50,933 bases of DNA from a virus: positions 1 through 50,933 of IMG/VR virus record IMGVR_UViG_3300048573_000087. One strand, 5' to 3'. Numbering within the stretch: the stretch's first letter is position 1; each line of letters opens with the position of its first letter. The notes below the pieces were generated by a model. The model had not been told where the DNA came from. It saw only the letters and a list, made by a program, of their open reading frames with translations, and did no database searches. The position numbers and the translations under genes were made by a program. Positions 30,984 to 40,021 of the stretch are shown piece after piece.

Positions 30984-32426
30984 TTAGCCAACCTCCGTGC
31001 CGTTAACATAGACTGACGCAGTTATTGTTGTGTTATACTGCGTCGATGATGTAACTTTAACTACAATAGTATCGCCATCTACACAGGTTCCGGGATCACT
31101 GGTATACGCCCCGCCGTTTTTTGAATACTCGCCGCCGGTAATAGTTAGTGTGGCGGGAACTGTTCCTATACCACTTATCGTAATTAAATTTGATGTAACT
31201 ACAATGTTTAGTGCTACATTCGCTACATCGGAGAATGGAACCGATGCCACAGGCAGTATTGGTAGCGCGGTTATCGTCACTGTATCGGCTGAACTTAGTA
31301 GTACCCCATCGAACACAGTTAATGAAAACACTAGAACTGTGGGCACAGATACCGTCGGAGTTATAAATGTTGGCTGCTGCACTGTTGCGCTTGAGAGAGA
31401 AACCACTGGTCCCTGCGTTTGAGTCCACTGATAGGTTAGTGGTTGACTCTCCGGGTCCGAACTTCCGGCGCCCGTTAATTGCGTAGTTTCTCCAGAATAT
31501 CTAGTCTGATCCGCGCCTGCATTAGCTATCGGGGGAAGATTGCTCGGAACATCTAAGACTGTTATATAAACTGTATCCGCGTGGGTTGCCGCATTATTGT
31601 CGGTAACTGTTAAACGAAATTGAAGGGAAGAAGGAAAAGCAACTGCCGGGGCGGTAAAGGTTGGCTGTGAGGCCGTAGTACTAGACAGTGTTACAGAAAT
31701 TCCGGCGATTTGTTCCCATAAATATGCACTTATAGTTCCATCAGGATCGGTACTACCTGTACCATCCAATGTAACTACATCTCCTTCATCTACATTTTGA
31801 TCGGGGCCAGCATCAGCGATTGGCGGTACGTTAGTGGCAGGAACACCAATAACCAGAGTTAATGTTGGCGGCGAGGATTCTGTGTAAGCATCAATTTGCG
31901 ACCAAGTAGTAGGCCCAGTCTCGGTATCCATCTTGATAGCGAGAGCGAATAGTTTTGTTCCGGTATTTATACAGGCATTGATGTCGGTTAAAACACCACC
32001 GGCTGTCAGGGCAATAGACTTTACGCCGGTAGTTCTGAAATCCGTTAAAGCGGCTTTATATACATTTCCCGTTGCGGCTCTGGATAACAGATTTGCCGCC
32101 GTATCAGATCGAGGGTCGAACTCATCTCCTGTAGTCCCATAGCCTAAAATAGACCATGCCGAGGAACCAGCCCCGGACGTGGAACTGATATTACAACCGA
32201 AAGTCGCTGTCAAAACTTCTTCACTGGCACCGAAGACAATGCTATTCAAATCGAATAAAGCCACTACTCGGTAAACCACGGAAGACTGAGGTCCGGCAGA
32301 ATGTCCGGGCCAAGTACCTATGGTTGTTCCATCTGTATCCGCCGACCAACTAGCATTAGGTAGGGGCGATCCCTGAGGATTCGGTGCTCCTAAGTCTCCA
32401 ACTAATGCACCGGGCATAAGCGCCAT
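30984..32426 (-). CDS. tail protein with two PKD-like domains
   Basis: 480 aa. The N-terminal ~195 residues form a beta-rich module of unknown type. Two PKD/Ig-like domains follow at about 199-290 and 295-385, each opening with PPIADAGPDQ or PPIANAGADQ and containing GSTDPDG or GSSDPES. A third Ig-like domain ends the protein. Such repeats hold carbohydrate- or protein-binding surfaces on virions. TAATG coupling to the beta-helix spike gene suggests joint assembly at the tail tip. Confidence 0.8.
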   Translation of the reverse strand: MALMPGALVGDLGAPNPQGSPLPNASWSADTDGTTIGTWPGHSAGPQSSVVYRVVALFDLNSIVFGASEEVLTATFGCNISSTSGAGSSAWSILGYGTTGDEFDPRSDTAANLLSRAATGNVYKAALTDFRTTGVKSIALTAGGVLTDINACINTGTKLFALAIKMDTETGPTTWSQIDAYTESSPPTLTLVIGVPATNVPPIADAGPDQNVDEGDVVTLDGTGSTDPDGTISAYLWEQIAGISVTLSSTTASQPTFTAPAVAFPSSLQFRLTVTDNNAATHADTVYITVLDVPSNLPPIANAGADQTRYSGETTQLTGAGSSDPESQPLTYQWTQTQGPVVSLSSATVQQPTFITPTVSVPTVLVFSLTVFDGVLLSSADTVTITALPILPVASVPFSDVANVALNIVVTSNLITISGIGTVPATLTITGGEYSKNGGAYTSDPGTCVDGDTIVVKVTSSTQYNTTITASVYVNGTEVG

Positions 32427-34123
32427 TAGCGGGATACTCCTGAAAGATCGACATCGAACGGAGCCACCGGGGGCTTGGTGTCGTCTATACCAATAGACGT
32501 TCTACTACCTATGGCATTACTTTCTGCGCCTGAAGGACAATAATTATATTCAGGTAAGGGACTGGCATTATATGGTTTTGCGTAGGGAATATATGTAAGT
32601 TCACCGCCTGATACAGTTCTTAATTTCTTACGGAAAGAATAAGGGCCGCGAATGGCTTTTAATACACAAGACCCATCGGTAACGTCATCCCCTAGTATTA
32701 CCGGATAAGTCGGCAGAGAACCAGCAGTAGTTCCCTGAGTCGTGACTATATATAGAAAGTCTCCTGCGGTTCCGTCAGCAGGAGGTGTTGCGATAGTTCT
32801 TATAATTGTTCCTACAGCGTAAAGAGTCGAGTTAGCTCTGGTAGTAATTGTTTTATCTATTTTATTCGTTTCACCACCGTTAGTGGAGTTGTAATAGACG
32901 TTATAATCAATCTGTGTTGCAGTTCCTGAGCCCCAAGCCTCTATCGTACCTGAGTCGATAGCGACATTTCCACGTATATCTTCTGTCTGGTTTTTACCAT
33001 AAGACAACCAACCAGCCGAATTACCGTTTGTTGTTTGTATCGCGGTATTTAAATACACATCCACGTTGGTTGAACTTTCCAGTGATATTGCTCTGGTCGT
33101 CCCTGTTGGGACACCTTGCATCTTATAAATAAGATTACCAAAAATAGACCAATGATCGGGGGAATAATTAGGAACTGAAATGGCAATCGACCCGTCAAAC
33201 AATATATTATCTTTTACAATGCCGTAATGATTGGACCCGCCTGAACTGGTATGGAAAATAATACATTCTCCATAAGAGCCCAAACCCCCAGAACTAGAAC
33301 TGGTAAATCTCCATCCCCAACAACGGTTGTGTATAACCCGTAAAGGACTAGCCGCCGACCCACCGCCTTTAATGTCTACCGCGTTTTCAGCCAAAGCCGT
33401 TGTCCCGCCGCCTGTCTGATAAGCGGAGGTTATATACATATCGTTATTTTCCACAACCCCGCCAGCGAAAGGATTATCTCCTGTGGTCTGGAAAATTACC
33501 GCGTCCCCTTGTACGTCATAAATCTCGTTATTGACGACATGGAAATTAACCGCACTACCAGTCCCGACTCCGGGTCTGTCGGCTAACCCATCCAGAGTTG
33601 TATGTCTCACTACGGAGTTTTGAAGCGTTACATCTGACCCACCGTGGTTATCCAAGAGAAACCCCGGCCCGTCCTCTAACAGACATCTGTTCAAAATATG
33701 GAAATTACCCGTTCCGTTATCCGCTCCGTAACCTAAACTGCCTCCAACAAGTCTTATCCTGTGAACGATCCAGTAATTTCCGGTAATCAGGATGTCCTCA
33801 AAAGACGCCTGATTAGCTCCAGACTGATTCCAAGGCTCGTCATTAATATCAGCGGCGTCATAATATCTGAGAACTTTTCTAGTCCCGGAAGAACCAGAGG
33901 CGGTTACATTTATAAGCCCTTTCCCGGTGTAATCGCCTTTAGCTACACAAAAGACAGTCCCCGCCCCGTTGAGCTTTGATTCAATTTGGGCCTCAGTATC
34001 AGACGTTGTGATATTTACATCACAGGCCGCTGTAGTCATGGTTGCTACGTCTATGTTGCAGCCGGGCGTTGTATTCCCTGCCCGCTTTTCGTATAAAGCC
34101 GTATAACCGTTTGCATCAGCCAT
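32426..34123 (-). CDS. tail spike with right-handed beta-helix, 565 aa
   Basis: From about residue 90, short repeating beta strands with Asn and Gly turns (NYWIVHRIRLVGGSLGYG; DVTLQNSVVRHTTLDG; NVDVYLNTAIQTTNGNS) are typical of pectate-lyase-like parallel beta-helix spikes that bind or cleave surface polysaccharide. Starts behind GGAG. It follows the tail tubular genes, consistent with attachment at the tail tip. Confidence 0.78.
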   Translation of the reverse strand: MADANGYTALYEKRAGNTTPGCNIDVATMTTAACDVNITTSDTEAQIESKLNGAGTVFCVAKGDYTGKGLINVTASGSSGTRKVLRYYDAADINDEPWNQSGANQASFEDILITGNYWIVHRIRLVGGSLGYGADNGTGNFHILNRCLLEDGPGFLLDNHGGSDVTLQNSVVRHTTLDGLADRPGVGTGSAVNFHVVNNEIYDVQGDAVIFQTTGDNPFAGGVVENNDMYITSAYQTGGGTTALAENAVDIKGGGSAASPLRVIHNRCWGWRFTSSSSGGLGSYGECIIFHTSSGGSNHYGIVKDNILFDGSIAISVPNYSPDHWSIFGNLIYKMQGVPTGTTRAISLESSTNVDVYLNTAIQTTNGNSAGWLSYGKNQTEDIRGNVAIDSGTIEAWGSGTATQIDYNVYYNSTNGGETNKIDKTITTRANSTLYAVGTIIRTIATPPADGTAGDFLYIVTTQGTTAGSLPTYPVILGDDVTDGSCVLKAIRGPYSFRKKLRTVSGGELTYIPYAKPYNASPLPEYNYCPSGAESNAIGSRTSIGIDDTKPPVAPFDVDLSGVSR

Positions 34124-34126
34124 TTA

Positions 34127-36193
34127 TTAATCTCCACATATCCATTGAGTTTCCGTTCGTCTTAAATAAACGAAAAGGTAAGGAACTTGTTTTCTTCGCA
34201 TTACATCCCCGCCTGTCTTAAGTCCTGTAATAACATAAGCAGCAGCATCTATGCCGATTGTGTCGTAGGTATACCAGTCAAGCCACGAAGTATTCCTAAG
34301 TGTAGAGAAGGTTACATTGTTGGTGGAAACGTATGTTAAGAATCGGATTTTATTTATTGAATCCGCGTATCCTTTGCTTGCAACTACCCCCATTACATAG
34401 GCCGGAGTTACAGGAATAGTGTGCGGTGCGAAGGCCCCTAAACGCAGGTCCACAACAAGCAACTTGTTATACTTGTAAGTATAAGATGCATCTGTTGCGT
34501 ACATAAAGTAAATGCGCTTTAATATATCATCGTAGGCCGCTGCTATGTAGGCTTTGTTGGCGTCTGGAATAGCCGTAAAGGCCGTCTTAACGGTAGCATC
34601 CGTTATTGATTGCGATGTTAAGAACCCGCTTATCTTGTCTTGGGCGAGGGTATAGAGTCCCTGATACGCAGCCAAGTATGGAACATTCTCAACTATAACC
34701 ACGCTAGCTGGAGACGAACACCCAATCGTTGTTACCTGCCGGGTAGAATACGATGTGGCCTTAAAATGCTCAGAGTCGCCCCCGCCAATCTCCCACAAAC
34801 CATTGTCTGCCGCTACTACCAACTTTGTTCCCACCACTACCATTCGCATAGTGGAACCAAGCGCAGGAATAGATATAGAACCACCATCAGATTCTACCAA
34901 TTCATTTATCTCTTGCGCTGTTGGGTCTGCCTCTTGATAGCATAACCCGAAGTCTTTTGTACTTTCTATAATCTTTGAAAAATGCAGTTTTCCAAGAAGG
35001 CGGGAACTAGGTGTACCAGCGTACCATACACGTCCTGCGAAAAACGCAACAGCCCGTGGGCGCACTGTCTCTACAATAGGTGTTGGGTTGGTAACGGTTC
35101 CAACCGTAGAATATCCTGCTGTAGTATAAGAGCAGATGGTAATAGCTGGTACGGGTACTGTAAATGTATCAGAATCAATTACGGTGCAAGTGTACGCTGC
35201 GTCCCATGTATCTGATGTTCCCGGGGCGCAACCAGCGCCGGTATCTTTTTTAAACGCCGTACCAACTAAGGTTACGCTGTTGCCTGTTGTGAGGCCATGA
35301 TTGGCAGCCGTATTTACTGTTAGTACGGCTGCGGCATAACTCAGACTGGAGTTTGCGATGTTATTTGATAAGGAGAACGATTGCGTTGTGTCAAATACAT
35401 TATGCAGGAAGTGCCCGCGAGAAGCAGGTGTATTCCCTGTTACCATGTTAACAATGTCGTCAGAGTGCCATGTCTGTTTTCCGGTGCCGGGATCGGTATA
35501 ATATCCATCGTGCATCACATCCGAGTTAGATGGATAGACGTTACTACGTTGCGCCCAATATAAATTAATCCTTGTAGAGTCCCATCCTTGGTTAAGCAAA
35601 TTATAGCTGTGTGTGTCGCTGAGCGATGAGGGGTGGGTTCCCACATCCAACGTATCCTCTACACCAGCAAAGTCTCTCTCATAAATAACATACCCAGTCT
35701 CCGAGATTGAATCTGCTACGGAGTTGTAGGTTATATAGAAGGGCTCAAGATACTTCCCAACAACAAATAAGACGCCCCGGCCATAGGCGGTATCCACGCG
35801 ATCTGCTACTACAAGAGCATCACTTATGCCAGATACTTTATGCGTTGTAAGGTCTACGGAAAAGGATTTTTTACCGCTGGAGAGTGGGACCCCGTGGGTA
35901 TAGAAATATAGAGTAGCGCCGAGTTGTACTATTTGGAATTTGAGGGATGAATCACCATTAATATCGAACCAATCATGGACACCAACCGCATCAGTTGTTG
36001 CAACTGTTTTACTGAACAGGGCGTATCCTGTTTCGTAGTCAATTCCTAACCGACGCTGAAACGAGCCATCAGGATTGAACACCACGTTATCACAGTCGGT
36101 ACAAGCGTCCGGGGGAAATACAAACGGACCCGCCTCAGTAATGAGGCCCTTGACAAACGTGAAGTCAGCTTGTTCTACGCGGTTTTTAGCCAT
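34127..36193 (-). CDS. tail tubular protein B (T7 gp12-like nozzle)
   Basis: 688 aa. The N-terminus FTFVKGLITEAGPFVFPPDA...CDNVVFNPDGSFQRRLGIDYE matches the start of gp12-family nozzle proteins, and a beta-propeller-like body with repeated TVID and VVVDLR strands follows. Together with the gp11-like adaptor it forms the short tail tube. Neighbour order agrees. Confidence 0.82.
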   Translation of the reverse strand: MAKNRVEQADFTFVKGLITEAGPFVFPPDACTDCDNVVFNPDGSFQRRLGIDYETGYALFSKTVATTDAVGVHDWFDINGDSSLKFQIVQLGATLYFYTHGVPLSSGKKSFSVDLTTHKVSGISDALVVADRVDTAYGRGVLFVVGKYLEPFYITYNSVADSISETGYVIYERDFAGVEDTLDVGTHPSSLSDTHSYNLLNQGWDSTRINLYWAQRSNVYPSNSDVMHDGYYTDPGTGKQTWHSDDIVNMVTGNTPASRGHFLHNVFDTTQSFSLSNNIANSSLSYAAAVLTVNTAANHGLTTGNSVTLVGTAFKKDTGAGCAPGTSDTWDAAYTCTVIDSDTFTVPVPAITICSYTTAGYSTVGTVTNPTPIVETVRPRAVAFFAGRVWYAGTPSSRLLGKLHFSKIIESTKDFGLCYQEADPTAQEINELVESDGGSISIPALGSTMRMVVVGTKLVVAADNGLWEIGGGDSEHFKATSYSTRQVTTIGCSSPASVVIVENVPYLAAYQGLYTLAQDKISGFLTSQSITDATVKTAFTAIPDANKAYIAAAYDDILKRIYFMYATDASYTYKYNKLLVVDLRLGAFAPHTIPVTPAYVMGVVASKGYADSINKIRFLTYVSTNNVTFSTLRNTSWLDWYTYDTIGIDAAAYVITGLKTGGDVMRRKQVPYLFVYLRRTETQWICGD

Positions 36194-36453
36194 GCATTAA
36201 TTATCAGTTGCGCTAATACGCGAGAAGTATAGCTTCCCTGTAAATTCTTAGGCACCTCTCCTCCACCCTCATATTTAATACAATACATACTTGACCTTGG
36301 GTTTACCTTAGCCACTACTAGGTTCCGCGATGTGGTAGGTTTACTTTCTACCAAAGTTGGGCTCATCGCTTGCCGTGTGGCGGCTCTGTCGCCATTGAGA
36401 GTATTGAGAACGTGTCTTACCGTCTCTGGCTTGCTTTGCTGCTGTTGGGTCAT
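36175..36453 (-). CDS. small protein between the tail tubular genes, 92 aa
   Basis: Overlaps the adaptor gene by 113 nt and the nozzle gene by 19 nt, filling the gap between them. Gln/Ser/Thr-rich N-terminus, then SSMYCIKYEGGGEVPKNLQG. The ribosome-binding site is weak (AAGGTT). Possibly a tail assembly accessory; the long overlap leaves doubt about the start. Confidence 0.5.
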   Translation of the reverse strand: MTQQQQSKPETVRHVLNTLNGDRAATRQAMSPTLVESKPTTSRNLVVAKVNPRSSMYCIKYEGGGEVPKNLQGSYTSRVLAQLIINAWLKTA

Positions 36454-37093
36454 TGGTTTGTTTTAACCTTGTCATACATATTGACTTTGCTTCGGCCAGA
36501 AGAAAGGGAAACATTGCCGAAGGCATGTCTGGTGTAAATGTATCCGTCATGGACCATGTGGGTTCCTTGAATCCATAGCAAGATGTTTTACTGGACTGTA
36601 GATTAGACTCAACTGAGTTGTCATACGAATCCATAATAATGTATTTGTCATCGAATGATGTCCAGAACGAGGGTTCAACATCATTACGAATAAGCAGTAC
36701 AACCCCATTCTCGGAAATAACCTGTACCGTAGAATCTGACGAGTTACGCAGATACGTGAGGGCAGTAAACTCCTCCGGGGTCTTGTTCACAATCGTCTTG
36801 TACTCTTTGTTCGTATCCCCAGTATCAATAGCATCGTATTTTACCCATCGCACTTCTTGGATATTATCGGGAATTAACATCTTAGTGGGAGAAGCCAATA
36901 CTGCGGAGTCTAGAGTAAACAAAGAACCAAGCCACGGGCGGTCCCTCTGACTTAGCATAAAGGCATACGTAGATTTTACAATCTGAGCTACTTGCAGCGC
37001 CTCTACAGTATCCGAAATACTGTTCACCGAATCCGAGGTCATATCCGATAATATATCCTGCACGATATCTAGCAGGGTCATCTTTAGACTCAT
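36341..37093 (-). CDS. tail tubular protein A (T7 gp11-like adaptor)
   Basis: 250 aa. The helical N-terminus (TLLDIVQDILSDMTSDSVNSI), RDRPWLGSLFTLDS, and the pattern YIIMDSYDNSVESNLQSSKT in the middle are typical of gp11-type gatekeeper/adaptor proteins that ring the portal and join it to the nozzle. Position between capsid and nozzle genes agrees. Confidence 0.83.
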   Translation of the reverse strand: MSLKMTLLDIVQDILSDMTSDSVNSISDTVEALQVAQIVKSTYAFMLSQRDRPWLGSLFTLDSAVLASPTKMLIPDNIQEVRWVKYDAIDTGDTNKEYKTIVNKTPEEFTALTYLRNSSDSTVQVISENGVVLLIRNDVEPSFWTSFDDKYIIMDSYDNSVESNLQSSKTSCYGFKEPTWSMTDTFTPDMPSAMFPFLLAEAKSICMTRLKQTNDPTAAKQARDGKTRSQYSQWRQSRHTASDEPNFGRK

Positions 37094-37120
37094 AAGTTAG
37101 GTCCTCGGTCAGTTTACTAC

Positions 37121-37366
37121 TTAGTCAGCGATCAAACCATGAGCTCGAAGTGCCGCTAAAATCTCATTTACCTTTCCGCCAAGAACACCGACGGCGGTTT
37201 CAAGTTCATCGACGGTGGGAGTGGCGCTGGTTGTCAACGCAGTCCCTGTTAGTGTTGCTCCGTCAAGCGCATCCGTAACGCTAGCGATGGCCGCCTGACG
37301 ATCAGCTATCTGACCATTTTGATTACCATCAGCTAACTTTGATTTACTCTTTACTGGCTGTGTCAT
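37121..37366 (-). CDS. hypothetical small virion protein, 81 aa
   Basis: Polar N-terminus, then a Thr/Ala-rich stretch and a C-terminal helix (VDELETAVGVLGGKVNEILAALRAHGLI) that could form a coiled coil. Phage structural blocks often have such a short protein after the capsid genes. GGAG ten bases before the start. Confidence 0.6.
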   Translation of the reverse strand: MTQPVKSKSKLADGNQNGQIADRQAAIASVTDALDGATLTGTALTTSATPTVDELETAVGVLGGKVNEILAALRAHGLIAD

Positions 37367-37393
37367 TTGTTCATTTCTCCAAAATATGGTTCA

Positions 37394-37409
37394 GGGGGCC
37401 GAAGCCCCC
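37394..37409 (-). terminator. UUCG-loop hairpin after the capsid genes
   Basis: On the minus strand GGGGGC-TTCG-GCCCCC, a very stable tetraloop hairpin, just behind the decoration gene. A T-rich stretch begins only after seven bases, so it may attenuate, or protect the 3' end of the capsid message, like the terminator after the T7 capsid gene. Confidence 0.6.
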
Positions 37410-37422
37410 ATCCCCATTGTTG

Positions 37423-37959
37423 TTACGCCGCTACTGAACTGTCGAACTGGGGCTCAATGTACCGAACCGTCAGTGTCGCTTTACCAGCAGTAAAGGCCGC
37501 TGTTTCATACGATGCGGTAATGACCACATCGCTATCCGAGGTACGCCCAACCGGGACAAGAGCCGCTACAAGCGCACCGTCACAGTTGATGACATCGCCA
37601 AGACCATCAATCGCGGTAATGGCGATATCAACATCAATACCATCAGCGTCATCCACTACTTCCGTAGCAAGACCTACGCCCCAAGTACCGATGTCAAGCG
37701 TCGCAGCGCCGCCCGAAGTGAACACTTCCTCGACGAGGAGAGTGGCCGAAAGAATGGCACTCCCGCGACGAATCCGTGAAGCCTGCGGAGCAATGTTGGT
37801 TGCAGCGATGGTATCAACCAAGTCGATACCAACGATCTGCATCACCATTGTCTTAACAGGGCTGTTATCCGTAGATGCCGGAACCCCGTTATCGGCTGTG
37901 TGGGTTCCAAAACCCACAGTAAGACCATCCGAATTTACCCATGTTGAATTACGAGCCAT
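37423..37959 (-). CDS. putative head decoration protein, 178 aa
   Basis: Directly downstream of the capsid gene, with a strong AGGAGG. Beta-rich, Val/Ala/Asp-rich sequence (ILSATLLVEEVFTSGGAATLDIGTW, DVDIAITAIDGLGDV) without Cys-rich or catalytic motifs. Position and composition fit a capsid-stabilising protein; no family recognised. Confidence 0.6.
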   Translation of the reverse strand: MARNSTWVNSDGLTVGFGTHTADNGVPASTDNSPVKTMVMQIVGIDLVDTIAATNIAPQASRIRRGSAILSATLLVEEVFTSGGAATLDIGTWGVGLATEVVDDADGIDVDIAITAIDGLGDVINCDGALVAALVPVGRTSDSDVVITASYETAAFTAGKATLTVRYIEPQFDSSVAA

Positions 37960-37974
37960 TAGTCATTCCTCCTA

Positions 37975-38919
37975 TTAAACGACGTTCGTGCTGGAGAGAA
38001 CAACCACAAAGTTTTCCGGGCGATACAGCTTGACGCCGTAACGCGCAGTCGTGACATACTCCTCACGCTGGAAATCTTTGTTGTACTCGCCATCCACCTG
38101 CGGTTCCTGCCGCCACGCGCCGACAAACGGAAGTACATCCGCAGCCGCCGAGAAGAACAGGTTGGCAACACCGTAAGTCGTGACGGTGACGCTATTCACG
38201 GTTTCAGTGATACCACTCTTTAGGTAGTTGGACGTGTACACGTCAAACCCGTATACGTTCTTAACGAAACGCATACCTGTGGCCATACCAGATGTGATGA
38301 TACCTTCCCACATCGGGTTGTTGCTCACGTTCACCAAATTGGTGAGGGTGTTGAGGGTATACTCCACCGAAGGGTCAACAATGGCAATCAGATTTGTCTG
38401 AGGGACATTGGCCTTCTTAAGTGAATACAACGCCGTGGCAAAATCAGCAAGTGCCATGACCTGAGATGTTCCCGACGCCACCATGCGGTGAGGTGCGGTA
38501 TTAATCAGGTTACGGTCGCTGGCTGTCTGTCCACTCTGTAGAGCAAAGATGTCAGTTTCGACACGCTCCATAAGAGCCCGACGCTGCTTGGGCACGAATG
38601 AGGCTTCGAGCATGGCCGCATAAAATGCGTCCTGACGAGCCTTCTTCGTGATGTAGTTACCGGACTGGACGTACTCAGTGATACTGAACTGAAATTCGCC
38701 CGTATCCATCGCATCGTAAGTAACCGGCGTGTTTTCTACATAGTCACGCGTGGTTGCCTCACCGATTGACGGAATCGTAAAGGTTGTCCCATCGGGGAAC
38801 TCATTGAGCCAATGAACGTATTTAGTGCCCTGCAAATCATCTAGCAAGACATCCTTTAGTTCCCGACTCCACAGTTCCGAGCGAATGAGGACATCCATAT
38901 TTGCCGTTGTCATAGACAT
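37975..38919 (-). CDS. major capsid protein (HK97 fold)
   Basis: 314 aa. ELKDVLLDDLQGTKYVHWLNEFPDG, TFTIPSIGEATTRDYVENTPVTY and the later EYVTTARYGVKLYRPENFVVVLSS follow the spine-helix/beta pattern of podoviral HK97-type capsid proteins. The position after the scaffold and before decoration and tail genes is classic. GGAG 11 bases upstream of the start; MTTANMD two codons in is an alternative. Confidence 0.85.
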   Translation of the reverse strand: MSMTTANMDVLIRSELWSRELKDVLLDDLQGTKYVHWLNEFPDGTTFTIPSIGEATTRDYVENTPVTYDAMDTGEFQFSITEYVQSGNYITKKARQDAFYAAMLEASFVPKQRRALMERVETDIFALQSGQTASDRNLINTAPHRMVASGTSQVMALADFATALYSLKKANVPQTNLIAIVDPSVEYTLNTLTNLVNVSNNPMWEGIITSGMATGMRFVKNVYGFDVYTSNYLKSGITETVNSVTVTTYGVANLFFSAAADVLPFVGAWRQEPQVDGEYNKDFQREEYVTTARYGVKLYRPENFVVVLSSTNVV

Positions 38920-38948
38920 AAGCTATGGTTCTCCATTTCTCTATTGTG

Positions 38949-39707
38949 TTATTTACGTCCGAAGAACTTATCCACACCCAACTTAGTTGCGGAATCCGTG
39001 CGCTGTTTTGCAATGGGCGGGGAGAAATACCAGTTATCGCCTTTGACTTTACGCAAGGCTTGAAACCATGCGTATGTGCCTTCGGCTGGCTGGTTACCCC
39101 TACCATGTACATTCAGAGCGTCGGTGTTAACGCTACCAGTAGGATTAGGAACCCTCGGTTCTAGTTTTGTATCAAAGTAAACCAGAAAAGCTGCTGGAGA
39201 CTTTGCTGCTGTATGCATCAAGTCCGGCACAGTTAATCCAAGCGATTCGGCTTTGTCAGTCAATGCTTTCTGTGCAGCCTCTTTGCTTCCGAACTTGGCT
39301 ATTAGCGCATCGGATGATGCCTGCAAGTTCAGAGTAGCGGCGGTTGCCTCTTTACGCTTATCTAGTGTATCCAAAACACGCTCGGCGATAGAGTCAGGAT
39401 TAGATTCGGTTGTCACCGTCTTTTCTTGACCTCCCTTGATCTCAGCAAGAACATCATCCACGTTTTTACGTTCAGCCTCTAATGCTTCCAACTTCTTACG
39501 AAGGTCGGCATTATCTTGTTCAATCGTCCCAATATGCACTTGGGCCGGAAGAATAGATTTTAGGGCTGCTTCAATAGTGGCATACTTCTTGCCCGGTCCT
39601 ACTAGGTTCGCCACTTCTGGCGGAACGGCAGTCCCGGAATCTTTTACTACAGGTTCCACAACCGTTGTCTCGGGTGCGGGTGCTTCAAAAATACCGTTGT
39701 CCGGCAT
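38949..39707 (-). CDS. capsid assembly scaffolding protein
   Basis: 252 aa. Acidic Pro/Glu-rich N-terminus, a long charged coiled coil in the middle (IEQDNADLRKKLEALEAERKN) and a basic C-terminus, the composition of podoviral scaffolds, placed between portal and capsid genes. The start at 39707 (MPDNG) is preferred: GGAG lies six bases upstream, whereas ATG 39719 has none. Confidence 0.78.
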   Translation of the reverse strand: MPDNGIFEAPAPETTVVEPVVKDSGTAVPPEVANLVGPGKKYATIEAALKSILPAQVHIGTIEQDNADLRKKLEALEAERKNVDDVLAEIKGGQEKTVTTESNPDSIAERVLDTLDKRKEATAATLNLQASSDALIAKFGSKEAAQKALTDKAESLGLTVPDLMHTAAKSPAAFLVYFDTKLEPRVPNPTGSVNTDALNVHGRGNQPAEGTYAWFQALRKVKGDNWYFSPPIAKQRTDSATKLGVDKFFGRK

Positions 39708-39724
39708 TGTATTCTCCATTGGTT

Positions 39725-40021
39725 TTAGGGAAGTAAACTGAGCACTTTATCCAGTGCTCGGCGATAACCTGCTTGGTCGGCAAGTACCGCAATCATATTA
39801 GGTGATTCATAAATAGATTCGCTGTCTGTCTTGGCGCGACTTTCTACCATAAGACGATGTATCTCTTTGCGTAGCGACTCATCCATAAGACGCGTTAAGC
39901 CGCTATATGCTGCAATCAAGGAAGCCCGTTGTTCCGGCTCCTTAATGTGGGCGAATAGCCTACCTAGCGGCTGGTGTTCCCGGGGCTTGACCTCCGGGGA
40001 TTTGTCCTTGAACGGGTCCAT
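39725..40021 (-). CDS. small protein between portal and scaffold, 98 aa
   Basis: Helical and charged (PEQRASLIAAYSGLTRLMDESLRKEIHRLMVE). Starts behind AGGAG within the last 62 nt of the portal gene. Probably a virion assembly factor; family unknown. Confidence 0.6.
   Translation of the reverse strand: MDPFKDKSPEVKPREHQPLGRLFAHIKEPEQRASLIAAYSGLTRLMDESLRKEIHRLMVESRAKTDSESIYESPNMIAVLADQAGYRRALDKVLSLLP

Noticed and set aside
31096-31428. 110-aa open frame overlapping the PKD-domain gene
   Set aside because: Same strand, other frame of a repetitive beta-domain gene; low-complexity Ser/Arg composition and no ribosome-binding site.
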